64,000 nucleotides of DNA from Bacillus sp. FJAT-44742 (GCF_002797315.1 NZ_KZ454936.1:867133-931132); one strand, 5' to 3'; shown: positions 9,122 through 18,137, counted from the first letter of the stretch. Notes: generated from the sequence alone by a model not told the origin. Program-made: numbers and translations.

Positions 9122-9721
9122 TTGGATGAAATCATTTATATAAAGCTTAAAAGCAGAATCCAAAAGAAACTGAACGAACGAGTGCAGGTCAAAGATGTTG
9201 CTTATCTGGAAGGTCAGGAAAAGATTAAAACGGCGATGGGAGATCTCGTACTTTATCAAGTAACCAAAGCAGATAAAACCCACGTGGTGATAGACATTAT
9301 GGACGTGCTTTTCCTCCTTCGAACCCGGCATCCTGACCTTGACGTTCAGTCTCTTGGCCCGGTGAACACGATTATAGAAGTCGACCGGGGGAAGCGCCCT
9401 CCATCTCTTCTTTTTGTATCCTTTGTTTGGTTTCTTCTGTTTGTTGGAGCAGGACTTGCCATTATGAATTTTCATGAAGACGTGAGCATGCTGGAAGTTC
9501 ATCAGAAAATTTTTACGATCATTACCGGAAATGAAGTATCAGCACCCTGGCTTCTGCAAATTCCGTATTCCTTTGGGCTTGGGCTTGGAATGATTTTATT
9601 TTTTAATCATTTATTCCGCAAGAGAATAAACGAAGAGCCAAGTCCCCTTGAAGTGGAAATGTTCAATTATCAGCAAGATATGGATCGCTACGTAATCATG
9701 ACCGAAAAAGAAAAACTGTAA
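9122..9721 (+). CDS. spoVAA: Stage V sporulation protein AA
   Basis: A 199-residue protein. It has a soluble N-terminal half (about 1-90: IYIKLKSRIQKK, VKDVAYLEG, GDLVLYQ) and two hydrophobic segments (about 99-118 and 145-165), the SpoVAA architecture. SpoVAA is part of the machinery moving Ca-dipicolinate across the spore inner membrane. A TTG start is used: GAGAGGAGG lies 7-8 bases upstream and no ATG is available. First gene of the operon behind a SigG promoter. Confidence 0.9.
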   Translation: MDEIIYIKLKSRIQKKLNERVQVKDVAYLEGQEKIKTAMGDLVLYQVTKADKTHVVIDIMDVLFLLRTRHPDLDVQSLGPVNTIIEVDRGKRPPSLLFVSFVWFLLFVGAGLAIMNFHEDVSMLEVHQKIFTIITGNEVSAPWLLQIPYSFGLGLGMILFFNHLFRKRINEEPSPLEVEMFNYQQDMDRYVIMTEKEKL

Positions 9722-9722
9722 G

Positions 9723-10145
9723 ATGACTATTGAACCGTTACTGGCAATTCTCGTTGGATTAGCAGGGGGGCTGGCTGTTGGAAGTGGTTTTGTAGCTTTT
9801 ATTTCCGTGCTTGGAATTATTCCTCGTCTGGTCCAGCTGACTCGGTCTTATCATCTTGTACAGCTGTATGAGTGGGCAGTGATAACAGGTGCCATTGCCG
9901 GATCTGTTTTCACCCTTCATCAGCCTCATGCACATCTGCCTTCATTTTTAGCAGTTCCGGTCGGGCTTGCTGCTGGAATGTTTGTAGGCATGCTGGCAGC
10001 AGGCCTAACAGAAGTGCTCAACGTGTTTCCCATTCTCTCAAAACGAGTAGGGATGGAGAATAATATCCTTGTTTTACTGATGGCGCTTGTTTTAGGGAAA
10101 ATAACGGGATCACTCTTTCATTGGCTTTACTTTGTTAACCATTAA
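9723..10145 (+). CDS. spoVAB: Stage V sporulation protein AB
   Basis: A 140-residue protein with four likely hydrophobic segments and the family's glycine-rich N terminus (LAILVGLAGGLAVGSGFVAFISVLGIIPRL). It starts one base after the spoVAA stop. In B. subtilis spoVAC, spoVAD and spoVAEb follow here. In this window the next gene is spoVAEa, and the missing three are found near 25.9-27.7 kb. Confidence 0.9.
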   Translation: MTIEPLLAILVGLAGGLAVGSGFVAFISVLGIIPRLVQLTRSYHLVQLYEWAVITGAIAGSVFTLHQPHAHLPSFLAVPVGLAAGMFVGMLAAGLTEVLNVFPILSKRVGMENNILVLLMALVLGKITGSLFHWLYFVNH

Positions 10146-10172
10146 ATAAAATGAAAGGAAAGGGAGAAGCTA

Positions 10173-10748
10173 GTGAGTAGGAAAAAGTCAGTAATTTTTA
10201 TAACAGATGGAGATTCTGCTGCCGTGAAAGCAGTAGAGTGTGCTGCAAGAGAATTACAGCTCCCTTTTCTAACAGCTTCAGGAGGTAACCCTTCTCCTCC
10301 TAATACAACAGAGCTGGAGGAAATGGTTAAAAGCGCAGAAGGGGAGCCGGTTTTGCTGTTGTTTGATGATGCCGGACAGCAAGGGATAGGGCGTGGAGAA
10401 GAGAAGATGATAGCCCTTAACAGCAGCAAAACAGTTGATGTATTAGGCGTCATAGCCGTGGCATCCACCTCGAAACAATTTGACTGGACCAATGTTGATG
10501 TATCAATAGACAAGTTTGGGAACCTTACTTCTTATGGAGTGGATAAAGAAGGGATAGAGGAACTTGAAATTGGCCGTCTCAAAGGAGATACAGTGTATTG
10601 CATTGATGACCTGGGAGTTCCTGTTATCGGCGTAGGGGATATAGGCAAAATGGGAGGTTGGGATGACCCTGAAAAAGGCTCGCCGATAACAAGAAAAGCT
10701 ATTGAAATCCTTATCGAACGGAGTGGTTGGAATTGTCGCAACAAGTAG
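10173..10748 (+). CDS. spoVAEA: Stage V sporulation protein AEa (SpoVAEA)
   Basis: A 191-residue soluble protein. It matches SpoVAEa through VIFITDGDSAAVKAVE, a PVLLLFDDAGQQGIGRGE segment, VLGVIAVAST, WTNVDVSIDKFGNLTSYGVDK, GDTVYCIDDLGVPVIGVGDIGKMGG and a final SPITRKAIEILIERSGW. The GTG start lies behind AAAGGGAG. The end overlaps spoVAF. Its exact role in the SpoVA system is not settled; it is not the membrane subunit SpoVAEb despite the shared name. Confidence 0.9.
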   Translation: MSRKKSVIFITDGDSAAVKAVECAARELQLPFLTASGGNPSPPNTTELEEMVKSAEGEPVLLLFDDAGQQGIGRGEEKMIALNSSKTVDVLGVIAVASTSKQFDWTNVDVSIDKFGNLTSYGVDKEGIEELEIGRLKGDTVYCIDDLGVPVIGVGDIGKMGGWDDPEKGSPITRKAIEILIERSGWNCRNK

Positions 10749-12208
10749 AAGAAAAACAGTCTCTCTTTCCACAACTTCATAAAAATGAAAAAATACTAAC
10801 AGAACGTCTTGGGATCGGGACAAGTTACGACGTAGGAATTCGAAAGCTGGACATACTTGGGAAAGAAATTCAAATTTACTACGTAAATGGGCTTTCAAAT
10901 GATCAATACATCATTGAGATTTTGCGAGAGCTTATGCTGCTTGAATCACGTGGAAGAGAAGTTCACGATGTTCAAAAAGCAATAGAAAATCACCTTACAC
11001 ATGTTCAAGTAGAGTATAAAGATACCTTTGAAGATTGTATTACAGAACTCCTCTCCGGCCTTGCTGTTATTTTAATGGAGGGAAAAGATGAAGCCTTCAT
11101 AGTAGATGTAAGGAACTATCCAGGACGAGGACCTGAAGAGCCAGACACAGAGAAGGTCGTACGTGGAGCAAGAGACGGATATACAGAAAACATCGTGGAA
11201 AACACGGCACTTACAAGAAGAAGGATAAGGGATCCAAACCTTCGCAATGAAATGCTTCGGATTGGAACGAGATCGCAAACCGATGTCTGTCTATCTTATA
11301 TAGATGGGATTGCTGACCCTGCCTTGGTGGAGATTGTGAGAAAAGAACTGGAGTCCATAAACATTGACGGGCTTTCTATGGCTGACAAAGTAGTGGAAGA
11401 GTATATTGTTAAACAGGGCAACAACCCATTTCCGCTTGTTCGTTATACGGAAAGGCCTGACGTGGCAGCTACTCACCTTTTAGAAGGGCATGTTGTTGTC
11501 ATTGTGGATGCCTCCCCTAGCGTAATCATCACGCCAACGACAATGTTTCACCATGTCCAGCATGCAGAAGAATACCGGCAGGCCCCTGCCATTGGGACGT
11601 TTTTTCGTTGGGTTCGGTTCCTTGGAATTCTTGCTGGAGTCTTTCTAGTTCCACTTTGGCTGCTAATGGTGTTGTCTCCGGAAATGCTGCCTGAAATGCT
11701 TGATTATATAGGTCCCGACAATGGAGATCAAAATGTTCCTATCTTTGCTCAAATTCTAATCGCTGAATTTGGTATAGAGCTTCTGAGGATGGCTGCCATC
11801 CATACTCCTTCTCCTTTGGCAACGGCTCTTGGGTTAGTCGCGGCACTTTTAATTGGGGAAATTGCCATTGAGGTCGGTTTGTTTACCGCAGAAGTTATCT
11901 TATATATTGCCGCAGGGGCGGTAGGTCTTTTTGCCACACCAAGCTACGAGCTGGGTGTTGCTTTAAAGATTTCCAGACTTGTTCTGATTGTGCTCGTCTT
12001 TTTGTTTGAAGGGCCGGGTTTCATTATTGGGACCACGATCATTTTCTTGTTGGTATGTGCCATTCGTTCCTTAAATAAACCTTATCTTTGGCCGTTTCTG
12101 CCATTTGCACCAAAGGAATTCTGGCAGATTATTGTACGTACTACTGTACCAACCCTCCGATTCAGACCAAAGATTGTTGACCCTCAGGATCCCATCAAGC
12201 AATCATAA
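10727..12208 (+). CDS. spoVAF: Stage V sporulation protein AF (GerA-like)
   Basis: A 493-residue membrane protein related to GerA-type receptor A subunits. It has an N-terminal soluble part (about 1-280) with PDVAATHLLEGHVVVIVDASPSVIITPTT, then several membrane helices (about 295-465). The end is FRPKIVDPQD. Start is TTG at 10727 or 10733, overlapping spoVAEa. SpoVAF modulates germination in B. subtilis. It closes the shortened spoVA operon and is followed by a hairpin. Confidence 0.9.
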   Translation: MELSQQVEEKQSLFPQLHKNEKILTERLGIGTSYDVGIRKLDILGKEIQIYYVNGLSNDQYIIEILRELMLLESRGREVHDVQKAIENHLTHVQVEYKDTFEDCITELLSGLAVILMEGKDEAFIVDVRNYPGRGPEEPDTEKVVRGARDGYTENIVENTALTRRRIRDPNLRNEMLRIGTRSQTDVCLSYIDGIADPALVEIVRKELESINIDGLSMADKVVEEYIVKQGNNPFPLVRYTERPDVAATHLLEGHVVVIVDASPSVIITPTTMFHHVQHAEEYRQAPAIGTFFRWVRFLGILAGVFLVPLWLLMVLSPEMLPEMLDYIGPDNGDQNVPIFAQILIAEFGIELLRMAAIHTPSPLATALGLVAALLIGEIAIEVGLFTAEVILYIAAGAVGLFATPSYELGVALKISRLVLIVLVFLFEGPGFIIGTTIIFLLVCAIRSLNKPYLWPFLPFAPKEFWQIIVRTTVPTLRFRPKIVDPQDPIKQS

Positions 12209-12240
12209 AAGAGGTGGAACAAAAGGAAATCATTCAAAAA

Positions 12241-12280
12241 ACCCGAACCATTTATTGCGGTGGTTCGGGTCTTCTTATTT
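12241..12280 (+). terminator. Terminator of the spoVA operon
   Basis: ACCCGAACCA (12241-12250) pairs with TGGTTCGGGT (12261-12270), followed by a T-rich but interrupted tract. The rest of the gap to 12388 shows only a short CCTTC/GAAGG hairpin near 12303-12322. Confidence 0.75.
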
Positions 12281-12388
12281 TAGCCATTCATGAATGCAAC
12301 GCCCTTCGTTTTCACGTGAAGGCACAACAAGTGGCAGTGAGCAAAAACGAGAACTTCCCACAATGGCCTTTGACAAGTCCATAAACAT

Positions 12389-12898
12389 TTACGTAATAGG
12401 ATCCTGTTCTTTCATGTCCGCCTCTCCGTTAACGTCAGATATAACTTTTTCTTTTTTTAGTGTGGTTTTCACTTTTTGAATCTCATTTTTTCGTTGTTTT
12501 TTTATAGAAACGTCATTTAATGTAACAGGATGTTTACTGACTTTAATTTCCTCCTCCTTTAGAGGAATGCGATAATACTCTTCATCCCCTGCTTCAATTA
12601 CCATTTCTTCACGTTTAATTGGCACGGTAATCGTTTTTTTGTCTTTTATTACTTCCTTATGAACGTTAACTTCCCCTATAGGAACTTTCACTTTTTTTAT
12701 TTCTAGTTCTTCTTCACGAACTTTTAAAGAGGAGCCTTTTTTCGTGCTTTTTCTAGGCAATGATTTTTTTTGCCTGAAGAAGGCTCCCCATATCCCCCCT
12801 ATAATCCCCCCCATAACAACTCCTGCAAAAAAAGATCCCCCTAACAAAAAAATAATAAGTCCACCAATAATGGATCCGAACAGAATAGATTTTTTCAT
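12389..12898 (-). CDS. Membrane-anchored DUF2382 (YsnF/AvaK) protein
   Basis: A 169-residue protein. The N terminus holds one or two glycine-rich hydrophobic stretches (about 4-41). A Lys-rich linker follows, then a DUF2382-type repeat module: REEELEIKKVKVPIGEVNVHKEV, KTITVPIKREEMVIEAG and RIPLKEEEIKVSKHPVTLNDV. The ATG follows an AGGAGGG site. YsnF/AvaK domains are linked to general stress responses; the molecular role is unknown. It lies directly downstream of a second DUF2382 gene on the same strand, separated by a terminator. Confidence 0.72.
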   Translation of the reverse strand: MKKSILFGSIIGGLIIFLLGGSFFAGVVMGGIIGGIWGAFFRQKKSLPRKSTKKGSSLKVREEELEIKKVKVPIGEVNVHKEVIKDKKTITVPIKREEMVIEAGDEEYYRIPLKEEEIKVSKHPVTLNDVSIKKQRKNEIQKVKTTLKKEKVISDVNGEADMKEQDPIT

Positions 12899-12939
12899 AA
12901 ATTTTACCCTCCTATTGTGTTTAGTTGTAAATTTACATA

Positions 12940-12974
12940 AGTAAAAATCCTACTTAACAAACGCTAAGTAGGAA
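12940..12974 (-). terminator. Terminator downstream of the second DUF2382 gene
   Basis: Read on the minus strand, CCTACTTA and TAAGTAGG form an 8-bp stem followed by ATTTTTACTT. It falls between the two minus-strand DUF2382 genes, so each probably has its own promoter. Confidence 0.7.
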
Positions 12975-12994
12975 AAAGCAATTAAATGCAAAGG

Positions 12995-13459
12995 CTATTT
13001 GTCATCATTAATTATTTCTGCATCTCCATGTTCTTCAACGTCAGCTACTTCTTTATGAAGGACATCTTTTATTTGTTCTGTTTCTTCCACAGCCTGTTTA
13101 TGGGCTGAGACCTCACCTGTCACTACGGTGTGTTTGTCAACATCAAGTTTTTCAGCCGTCACAGGGATCCGGATCGTTTCTTCCTTTCCAATTGGTTCTT
13201 CTGATGGCTCATGATTAACTGCTTTTCTCTCAATAACAACTTGATCGTGGGATAGAGGCACGTTAATCTCTTTTTCCTCTTCAATAATATCTTTATGAAG
13301 GGTCACATCTCCTGTTTCTGCTCGATGCTTATGCACGTCTATTTCTTCTTCCCGAAGCTCAATATGAGCATTATCTCTCGCAAATTCTGTATCTGTAGCT
13401 TGTTCCTGCTTTCGGGAAGCACGGTTTTCCTTTGGAGAATCTTCTTTAAAAAAGCTCAT
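12995..13459 (-). CDS. Soluble DUF2382 (YsnF/AvaK) domain protein
   Basis: A 154-residue, strongly acidic and hydrophilic protein without membrane segment. It shows the repeat pattern of DUF2382: HIELREEEIDVHKHRAETGDV, TLHKDIIEEEKEINVPLSHDQVVIER, then ETIRIPVTAEKLDVDKHTVVTGEVSAHKQ. The ATG follows GGGAGGG. It pairs with the neighbouring membrane-anchored version, and the two share the same repeat logic. A stress-related role is likely by family but unproven. Confidence 0.78.
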   Translation of the reverse strand: MSFFKEDSPKENRASRKQEQATDTEFARDNAHIELREEEIDVHKHRAETGDVTLHKDIIEEEKEINVPLSHDQVVIERKAVNHEPSEEPIGKEETIRIPVTAEKLDVDKHTVVTGEVSAHKQAVEETEQIKDVLHKEVADVEEHGDAEIINDDK

Positions 13460-13692
13460 TATTTTTCCCTCCCAAGAAGTGAGTAGGTTTTTATTTTTCC
13501 TTTAAAACCAAAATGTATTCTTTAATTAAGAGGGCAATTAAAAGGTGTAATTGATATGAATTTACTTTTGTATAAAATAACGGCATAGGACAAAAATGCA
13601 ATTTCAGGGAAGTGAACTCTTTTTCTTTTGCTTATGTATAAATGATGATAAAATGGACACATTGATTTAAGGGGTAAGGAGAGAGAACGCTC

Positions 13693-15012
13693 ATGTATTT
13701 ACATGGAACGAGCAGGATAAATGAAAAGGGTCATTTGGAAATTGGCGGAGTAGATACTGTCGCTATAGCCAAAAAATATGGAACCCCTGTATATGTATAC
13801 GATACAGCATTAATTCGTAAACGGACTGAGGGCTTTCAAAAGGCTTTTATAGAAGAAGGTGTGTCCTATCAAGTGGCGTATGCCAGCAAAGCATTCAGCT
13901 GCCTGGCAATGATACAGCTGGTTGATGAACTAGGCTTGAGCCTTGATGTGGTATCAGGAGGAGAATTGTATACAGCTAAACAAGCGGGATTCCCGATGGA
14001 GCGTGTCCATTTCCACGGTAACAATAAAAGCGCTGAGGAAATCCGTATGTCCATAGAATTAAATATAGGCTGTATTGTTGCTGATAACTTTTATGAGCTT
14101 GACTTAATTAAAGAAGAAGCGAAGAGTCAAGGGAAAACTGTGAAGGTGCTTCTCAGGACCACTCCTGGAGTAGAAGCTCATACTCATGATTACATTTCAA
14201 CTGGCCAGGAGGATTCAAAGTTTGGTTTTGACCTTGCGAGCGGGCAGGTTGAAAAAGCAATGGAAACCATTCTTTCCCAACCAGAAATAGAGCTCCTCGG
14301 CTTTCATTGCCATATTGGCTCCCAAATTTTTGATACAACTGGTTTTACAATGGCAGTTGAGAAGCTGTACGAGAGTATTAGAAAGTGGCGGGAGAAGTTT
14401 GACTATACCCCTGAGGTATTAAATGTCGGCGGGGGCTTTGGCATACGTTATGTTGAAGGAGATGACCCTCTGCCTCCGGAAGAGTATGTAAAGGATGTAA
14501 TTAAGGCTGTAAAAAAAGAAGCGAAGGCTTCTGGAATGGATGTTCCTGAGATTTGGATTGAACCAGGACGTTCTATCGCAGGAGATGCAGGAACCACCCT
14601 TTATACAATTGGTTCTACAAAGGATATTCCAAATGTACGTAGATATGTTTCTATTGACGGAGGAATGACAGATAATATTCGTCCGGCTCTTTATCAGGCG
14701 GAGTATGAAGGAATTCTTGCGAACAGAGCAAACGAGAAAGCTGCAGATAAAGTTTCAATTGCAGGCAAAGCTTGTGAAAGCGGAGATATGCTTATTTGGG
14801 ACCTCCCGCTCCCGGAAGTAAAACACGGTGATATTTTAGCTGTCTTTTGTACGGGGGCTTATGGGTATTCTATGGCTAATAACTACAACAGAATCCCGCG
14901 TCCTTCTGTTGTATTTGCAGAAGAAGGAAAGACTCGTCTGGTTGTAAAAGGCGAAACATATGATGATTTAATTCGTAATGACCTTCCTTTATATGCCCCG
15001 GAACGAGTATAA
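13693..15012 (+). CDS. lysA: Diaminopimelate decarboxylase
   Basis: A 439-residue fold-III PLP enzyme. The PLP lysine is Lys66 in VAYASKAFSC, the glycine-rich phosphate site is NVGGGFGIRY, the EPGRSIAGDAG motif follows, and ACESGDML supplies the active-site Cys from the other subunit. It makes L-lysine from meso-DAP. The position between the spoVA operon and ppiB is the same as in B. subtilis. Start ATG is behind AAGGAGAGAG. No lysine riboswitch is visible in the 230 bases upstream. Confidence 0.95.
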   Translation: MYLHGTSRINEKGHLEIGGVDTVAIAKKYGTPVYVYDTALIRKRTEGFQKAFIEEGVSYQVAYASKAFSCLAMIQLVDELGLSLDVVSGGELYTAKQAGFPMERVHFHGNNKSAEEIRMSIELNIGCIVADNFYELDLIKEEAKSQGKTVKVLLRTTPGVEAHTHDYISTGQEDSKFGFDLASGQVEKAMETILSQPEIELLGFHCHIGSQIFDTTGFTMAVEKLYESIRKWREKFDYTPEVLNVGGGFGIRYVEGDDPLPPEEYVKDVIKAVKKEAKASGMDVPEIWIEPGRSIAGDAGTTLYTIGSTKDIPNVRRYVSIDGGMTDNIRPALYQAEYEGILANRANEKAADKVSIAGKACESGDMLIWDLPLPEVKHGDILAVFCTGAYGYSMANNYNRIPRPSVVFAEEGKTRLVVKGETYDDLIRNDLPLYAPERV

Positions 15013-15065
15013 TAATAAACAGTGCCCTTCTTTGAAAGGGCCACTACATACAATGAGGTGAAGAA

Positions 15066-15500
15066 ATGAAAAAAGGTACAATTTCTTTTGAAAACGGTGA
15101 GACAATCCATTTAGAATTCTTTGAAGAAGATGCTCCTGGCACGGTAGCTAATTTTGAAAAACTTGCAAATGAAGGGTTTTATAACGGTCTGACTTTTCAC
15201 CGTGTAATTCCTGGCTTTGTAGCACAAGGCGGTTGTCCTCAAGGAACTGGGGCAGGCGGTCCTGGATATACAATCAAATGTGAGACAGAAGGAAACCCTC
15301 ATAAGCATGAGAGAGGATACCTTTCAATGGCCCACGCTGGAAAAGATACGGGCGGAAGCCAGTTCTTTATCCTGTTTGAACGCCAGCCTCACCTGGATGG
15401 CGTCCACACTGTTTTTGCCAAGGTAACAGATGGACTTGAAACGGTAGACCGTATTCAAGGCGGAGACGTAATGAAGGAAGTTAAGGTGTGGGAAGAATAA
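15066..15500 (+). CDS. ppiB: Peptidyl-prolyl cis-trans isomerase PpiB (cyclophilin)
   Basis: A 144-residue single-domain cyclophilin. It has [57 protein letters not shown], covering the catalytic Arg/Phe and substrate-pocket residues. No signal peptide, so it is cytoplasmic. It follows lysA with a short gap. Confidence 0.95.
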   Translation: MKKGTISFENGETIHLEFFEEDAPGTVANFEKLANEGFYNGLTFHRVIPGFVAQGGCPQGTGAGGPGYTIKCETEGNPHKHERGYLSMAHAGKDTGGSQFFILFERQPHLDGVHTVFAKVTDGLETVDRIQGGDVMKEVKVWEE

Positions 15501-15576
15501 GCACCCCATTAAAGGCTTCATTGCATAAACCTTTAGGTTGTCTATAAAAGGCTGGGACAAAACCCGGCGAAAGAGA

Positions 15577-15607
15577 AGAGCCCTCATCATCGTGAGAGCT
15601 CTTTTTT
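15577..15607 (+). terminator. Terminator after ppiB
   Basis: AGAGCCCTCA pairs with TGAGAGCTCT (one mismatch, 6-base loop), followed by six T. It is preceded by GGCTGGGACAAAA, a motif common in Bacillaceae intergenic regions and also present near 63.4 kb. From here to the FMN riboswitch (about 350 bases) I see no gene. Confidence 0.85.
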
Positions 15608-15898
15608 GTTTTCAAGATTCTATCAAAGGCACACTCGCATGTACCTGAAGGCGCAAGTGCGACATCCGTTCAAGCTTCATTTCATTCGCATTCACTTCTA
15701 TACAGCTGGTAAGACTTCAGCTAACCGGGGATCAAACAGTTTTTGACATAGGGGAGGCAGTTTTGTATCAGACACTTCTTAACTGGTTGGGCTTGAGATC
15801 AGGACGTTCTTGTACAGCCATGTTTGATTTTCCAGTAACTAAAAAGGACTGAATGAAATGGGCGATAGAGAAAGATTTCTATGAATAAGTCTTCATTG

Positions 15899-15929
15899 TT
15901 GCTAGTTTAGCCGGATAATATGGTATACT
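15899..15929 (+). promoter_or_regulatory. Probable SigA promoter of the rib operon
   Basis: An extended -10 element TGGTATACT ends at 15929, with TTGCTA 19 bases upstream of TATACT as a loosely spaced -35. Its position about 35 bases before the FMN aptamer fits a riboswitch leader promoter. Confidence 0.5.
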
Positions 15930-15961
15930 AATTAAAAATTGAATATATCAAGCCATGCGGT

Positions 15962-16110
15962 TTGCCTTCGGGGTCGGGTGAAATTCCCAACCGGCGGTGA
16001 TAAAGCGATATTCGCTTTTCAGTCCGTGACCCGTGTTTTCATTGAAGACCCGGTGGATCTGGTGAAACTCCAGAGCCGACAGTAAAGTCTGGATGGGAGA
16101 AGGAAAAACC
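15962..16110 (+). ncRNA. FMN riboswitch (RFN element)
   Basis: The conserved RFN blocks appear in order: CTTCGGGGTCGGGTG, AATTCCCAACCGGCGGT, AGTCCGTGACCCG, GGTGGATCTGGTG, CCAGAGCCGACAGT and GGATGGGAGAAGG. FMN binding should favour the terminator at 16241, lowering expression of the downstream riboflavin genes. Confidence 0.96.
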
Positions 16111-16240
16111 GTGTTCACCTCTTTGCACTTATGTTGCTTGTTTTTTAACAAGCCGGATATCCTAGGGGGGAGTCTGTCCATTTAAGACTTTCACCTTCCA
16201 GGAAAGAGGCTTATTTGAACACGTGTATATTACTTACGTT

Positions 16241-16277
16241 CCCCTGAAGAAACCTTTTCTTCAGGGGATTTTTATTT
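16241..16277 (+). terminator. Expression-platform terminator of the FMN riboswitch
   Basis: CCCCTGAAGAAA pairs with TTTCTTCAGGGG (12 bp, 3-base loop) followed by ATTTTTATTT. It lies 130 bases after the aptamer and 90 bases before ribD, as expected for transcriptional attenuation. Confidence 0.9.
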
Positions 16278-16367
16278 ATATAAGAAGCGGTGAAAGAGTG
16301 AGGGCCTTCTAGAAAAGCAAAGACCAATTGACCGCAGAAGGAAGCTTGATAGAAGGGGGAGCCATCC

Positions 16368-17462
16368 ATGATAAATGATCAATCCTATATGAAACTAGCA
16401 TTGGACTTAGCGGAAAACACAGAAGGACAAACTTCCCCAAACCCGGTAGTAGGCGCTGTCGTCGTGAAAGAAGGGCGTATTCTTGGAATGGGGGCTCATT
16501 TAAAAGCAGGGACAGAACATGCAGAGGTGCATGCTTTGGCAATGGCTGGAGATGAAGCAGCGGGAGCAGATATTTATGTAACCCTCGAACCTTGCAGTCA
16601 TTACGGTAAAACTCCGCCCTGCGCGGATACAATTATTAATAAAGGAATTAAGCGCGCTGTTATAGCAACGTCCGATCCTAACCCTCAAGTTGCAGGAAAG
16701 GGTATACAGAAATTAAAGGAGGCGGGAGTCGAGGTTGTCCTTTACGTGGAAAAAGAAAGAGCAGACTGGCTGAATCGGAAATTTTTTCATTTTATGAAGG
16801 CGAAAACGCCCTATGTTACCTTAAAGTCGGCGACTTCTCTAGACGGAAAGACTGCTACGGTGACCGGTGAAAGCCAATGGATTACTGAAAAAGAAGCGAG
16901 GGAGGATGTTCATTATTCACGGCATACTCATGATGCCATCCTGGCAGGGGTTGAGACAGTGAAAAAGGATAACCCTTCGTTAACGACAAGGCTTCCTTCA
17001 GGAGGCGCCCACCCGATAAGAGTGATTCTCGATACAAATTTACGAACCCCCCTGCAGGCGAAAATGCTTCATGATGGGCTTGCTCCCGTATGGATCATTT
17101 GTGGAAGCGATAACGATGAACAAAAAATAAACCAGTATAAATCATTAGGTGCTGAAGTCATTAAAATGAGTCGCTCTTCTATCAGCCTTCAGGAGATGCT
17201 GAACGTTTTAGGAGAAAGAAATATTCAATCCCTTTATGTCGAAGGGGGCGCGACAGTTGCCGGGTCCTTTGTGGAAGAAAGGGCATTCCAGGAAGTGATT
17301 ATGTATATGGCACCCAAGCTGATTGGCGGCAAAGATGCTCCTACGGCTGTAGGAGGAGCAGGGATAGCAAATATTAATGAAGCCATCGCTCTTGATATCA
17401 TATCTGTCGAAAAAGCAGGAGACGACCTCAAAATAACCGCCCGGCCAAAGGAGGCTTTTTAA
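16368..17462 (+). CDS. ribD: Bifunctional riboflavin biosynthesis protein RibD (deaminase/reductase)
   Basis: A 364-residue fusion of two domains. The N-terminal cytidine-deaminase-like domain has the zinc site HAEVHAL (His51, Glu53) and PCSHYGKTPPC (Cys76, Cys85). The C-terminal reductase domain (about 145-360) includes TLKSATSLDGK, DAILAGVETVKKDNPSLTTRLP and LYVEGGATVAGSFVE. It performs the second and third steps from GTP to riboflavin. First gene of the rib operon. Confidence 0.96.
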   Translation: MINDQSYMKLALDLAENTEGQTSPNPVVGAVVVKEGRILGMGAHLKAGTEHAEVHALAMAGDEAAGADIYVTLEPCSHYGKTPPCADTIINKGIKRAVIATSDPNPQVAGKGIQKLKEAGVEVVLYVEKERADWLNRKFFHFMKAKTPYVTLKSATSLDGKTATVTGESQWITEKEAREDVHYSRHTHDAILAGVETVKKDNPSLTTRLPSGGAHPIRVILDTNLRTPLQAKMLHDGLAPVWIICGSDNDEQKINQYKSLGAEVIKMSRSSISLQEMLNVLGERNIQSLYVEGGATVAGSFVEERAFQEVIMYMAPKLIGGKDAPTAVGGAGIANINEAIALDIISVEKAGDDLKITARPKEAF

Positions 17463-17463
17463 G

Positions 17464-18114
17464 ATGTTTACAGGAATTATTGAAGAAAAGGGAACGATAA
17501 GGTCATTACATCAAAGCGGCGAGGCGATCGTCATGAGTATCGAAGCAAGAGAAATATTAACGGATGTCGGTCTTGGTGACAGTATCGCGGTGAACGGAGT
17601 ATGCTTAACAGTTACTTCGTTTGATGACAGCCATTTTACTGTTGATGTTATGCCGGAAACAGTCAGAGCTACGAGTCTAAGGACATTAAAACCTGGTTCA
17701 AAAGTAAACCTGGAAAGAGCCATGGCAGCCGGCGGCAGATTTGGAGGTCACTTTGTTTCCGGCCATGTTGACGGAACAGGCGAGGTGCTTGCAAAGAAGC
17801 CGTTAGATAATGCAGTGTACTTTACCATTAAGGTACCAGCTCCTCTAACACCTTACATCATGAATAAAGGATCAGTCTGCATTGATGGAATAAGCCTTAC
17901 CGTGTTTGGAATAGATCAACAGGAGCTGACACTTTCCATCATCCCTCATACTCTTTCGGAAACAATACTAGGGGAGAAGTCTGCTGGTGATCCGGTAAAT
18001 ATTGAGTGTGATATGCTTGCAAAATATGTTGACCGGCTGGTGGAAACAAAGCTTCAATCACCGAAAACAGGAAATATTAGTGAATCTTTTCTAGAGGAAA
18101 ACGGCTTTAAATAG
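17464..18114 (+). CDS. ribE: Riboflavin synthase, alpha subunit
   Basis: A 216-residue protein with two lumazine-binding repeats: MFTGIIEEKGTI and GDSIAVNGVCLTV in the first half, GHFVSGHVDGTGEV and KGSVCIDGISLTV in the second. It dismutates two dimethylribityllumazines to riboflavin. It starts one base after ribD. Confidence 0.96.
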   Translation: MFTGIIEEKGTIRSLHQSGEAIVMSIEAREILTDVGLGDSIAVNGVCLTVTSFDDSHFTVDVMPETVRATSLRTLKPGSKVNLERAMAAGGRFGGHFVSGHVDGTGEVLAKKPLDNAVYFTIKVPAPLTPYIMNKGSVCIDGISLTVFGIDQQELTLSIIPHTLSETILGEKSAGDPVNIECDMLAKYVDRLVETKLQSPKTGNISESFLEENGFK

Positions 18115-18137
18115 AATGGGCAGGAGAGTGAAAGACC

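Noticed and set aside
9014-9502. 162-residue open frame antisense to spoVAA
   Set aside because: Covers the SigG promoter and spoVAA on the other strand; no start site and no recognisable motif.
13460-13692. Lysine riboswitch upstream of lysA
   Set aside because: No L-box motifs are visible in the region; it is AT-rich with no large conserved stem.
15023-15041. Hairpin GCCCTT/AAGGGC between lysA and ppiB as terminator
   Set aside because: Only 6 bp with no T-run; it may be a weak attenuator but cannot be called a terminator.
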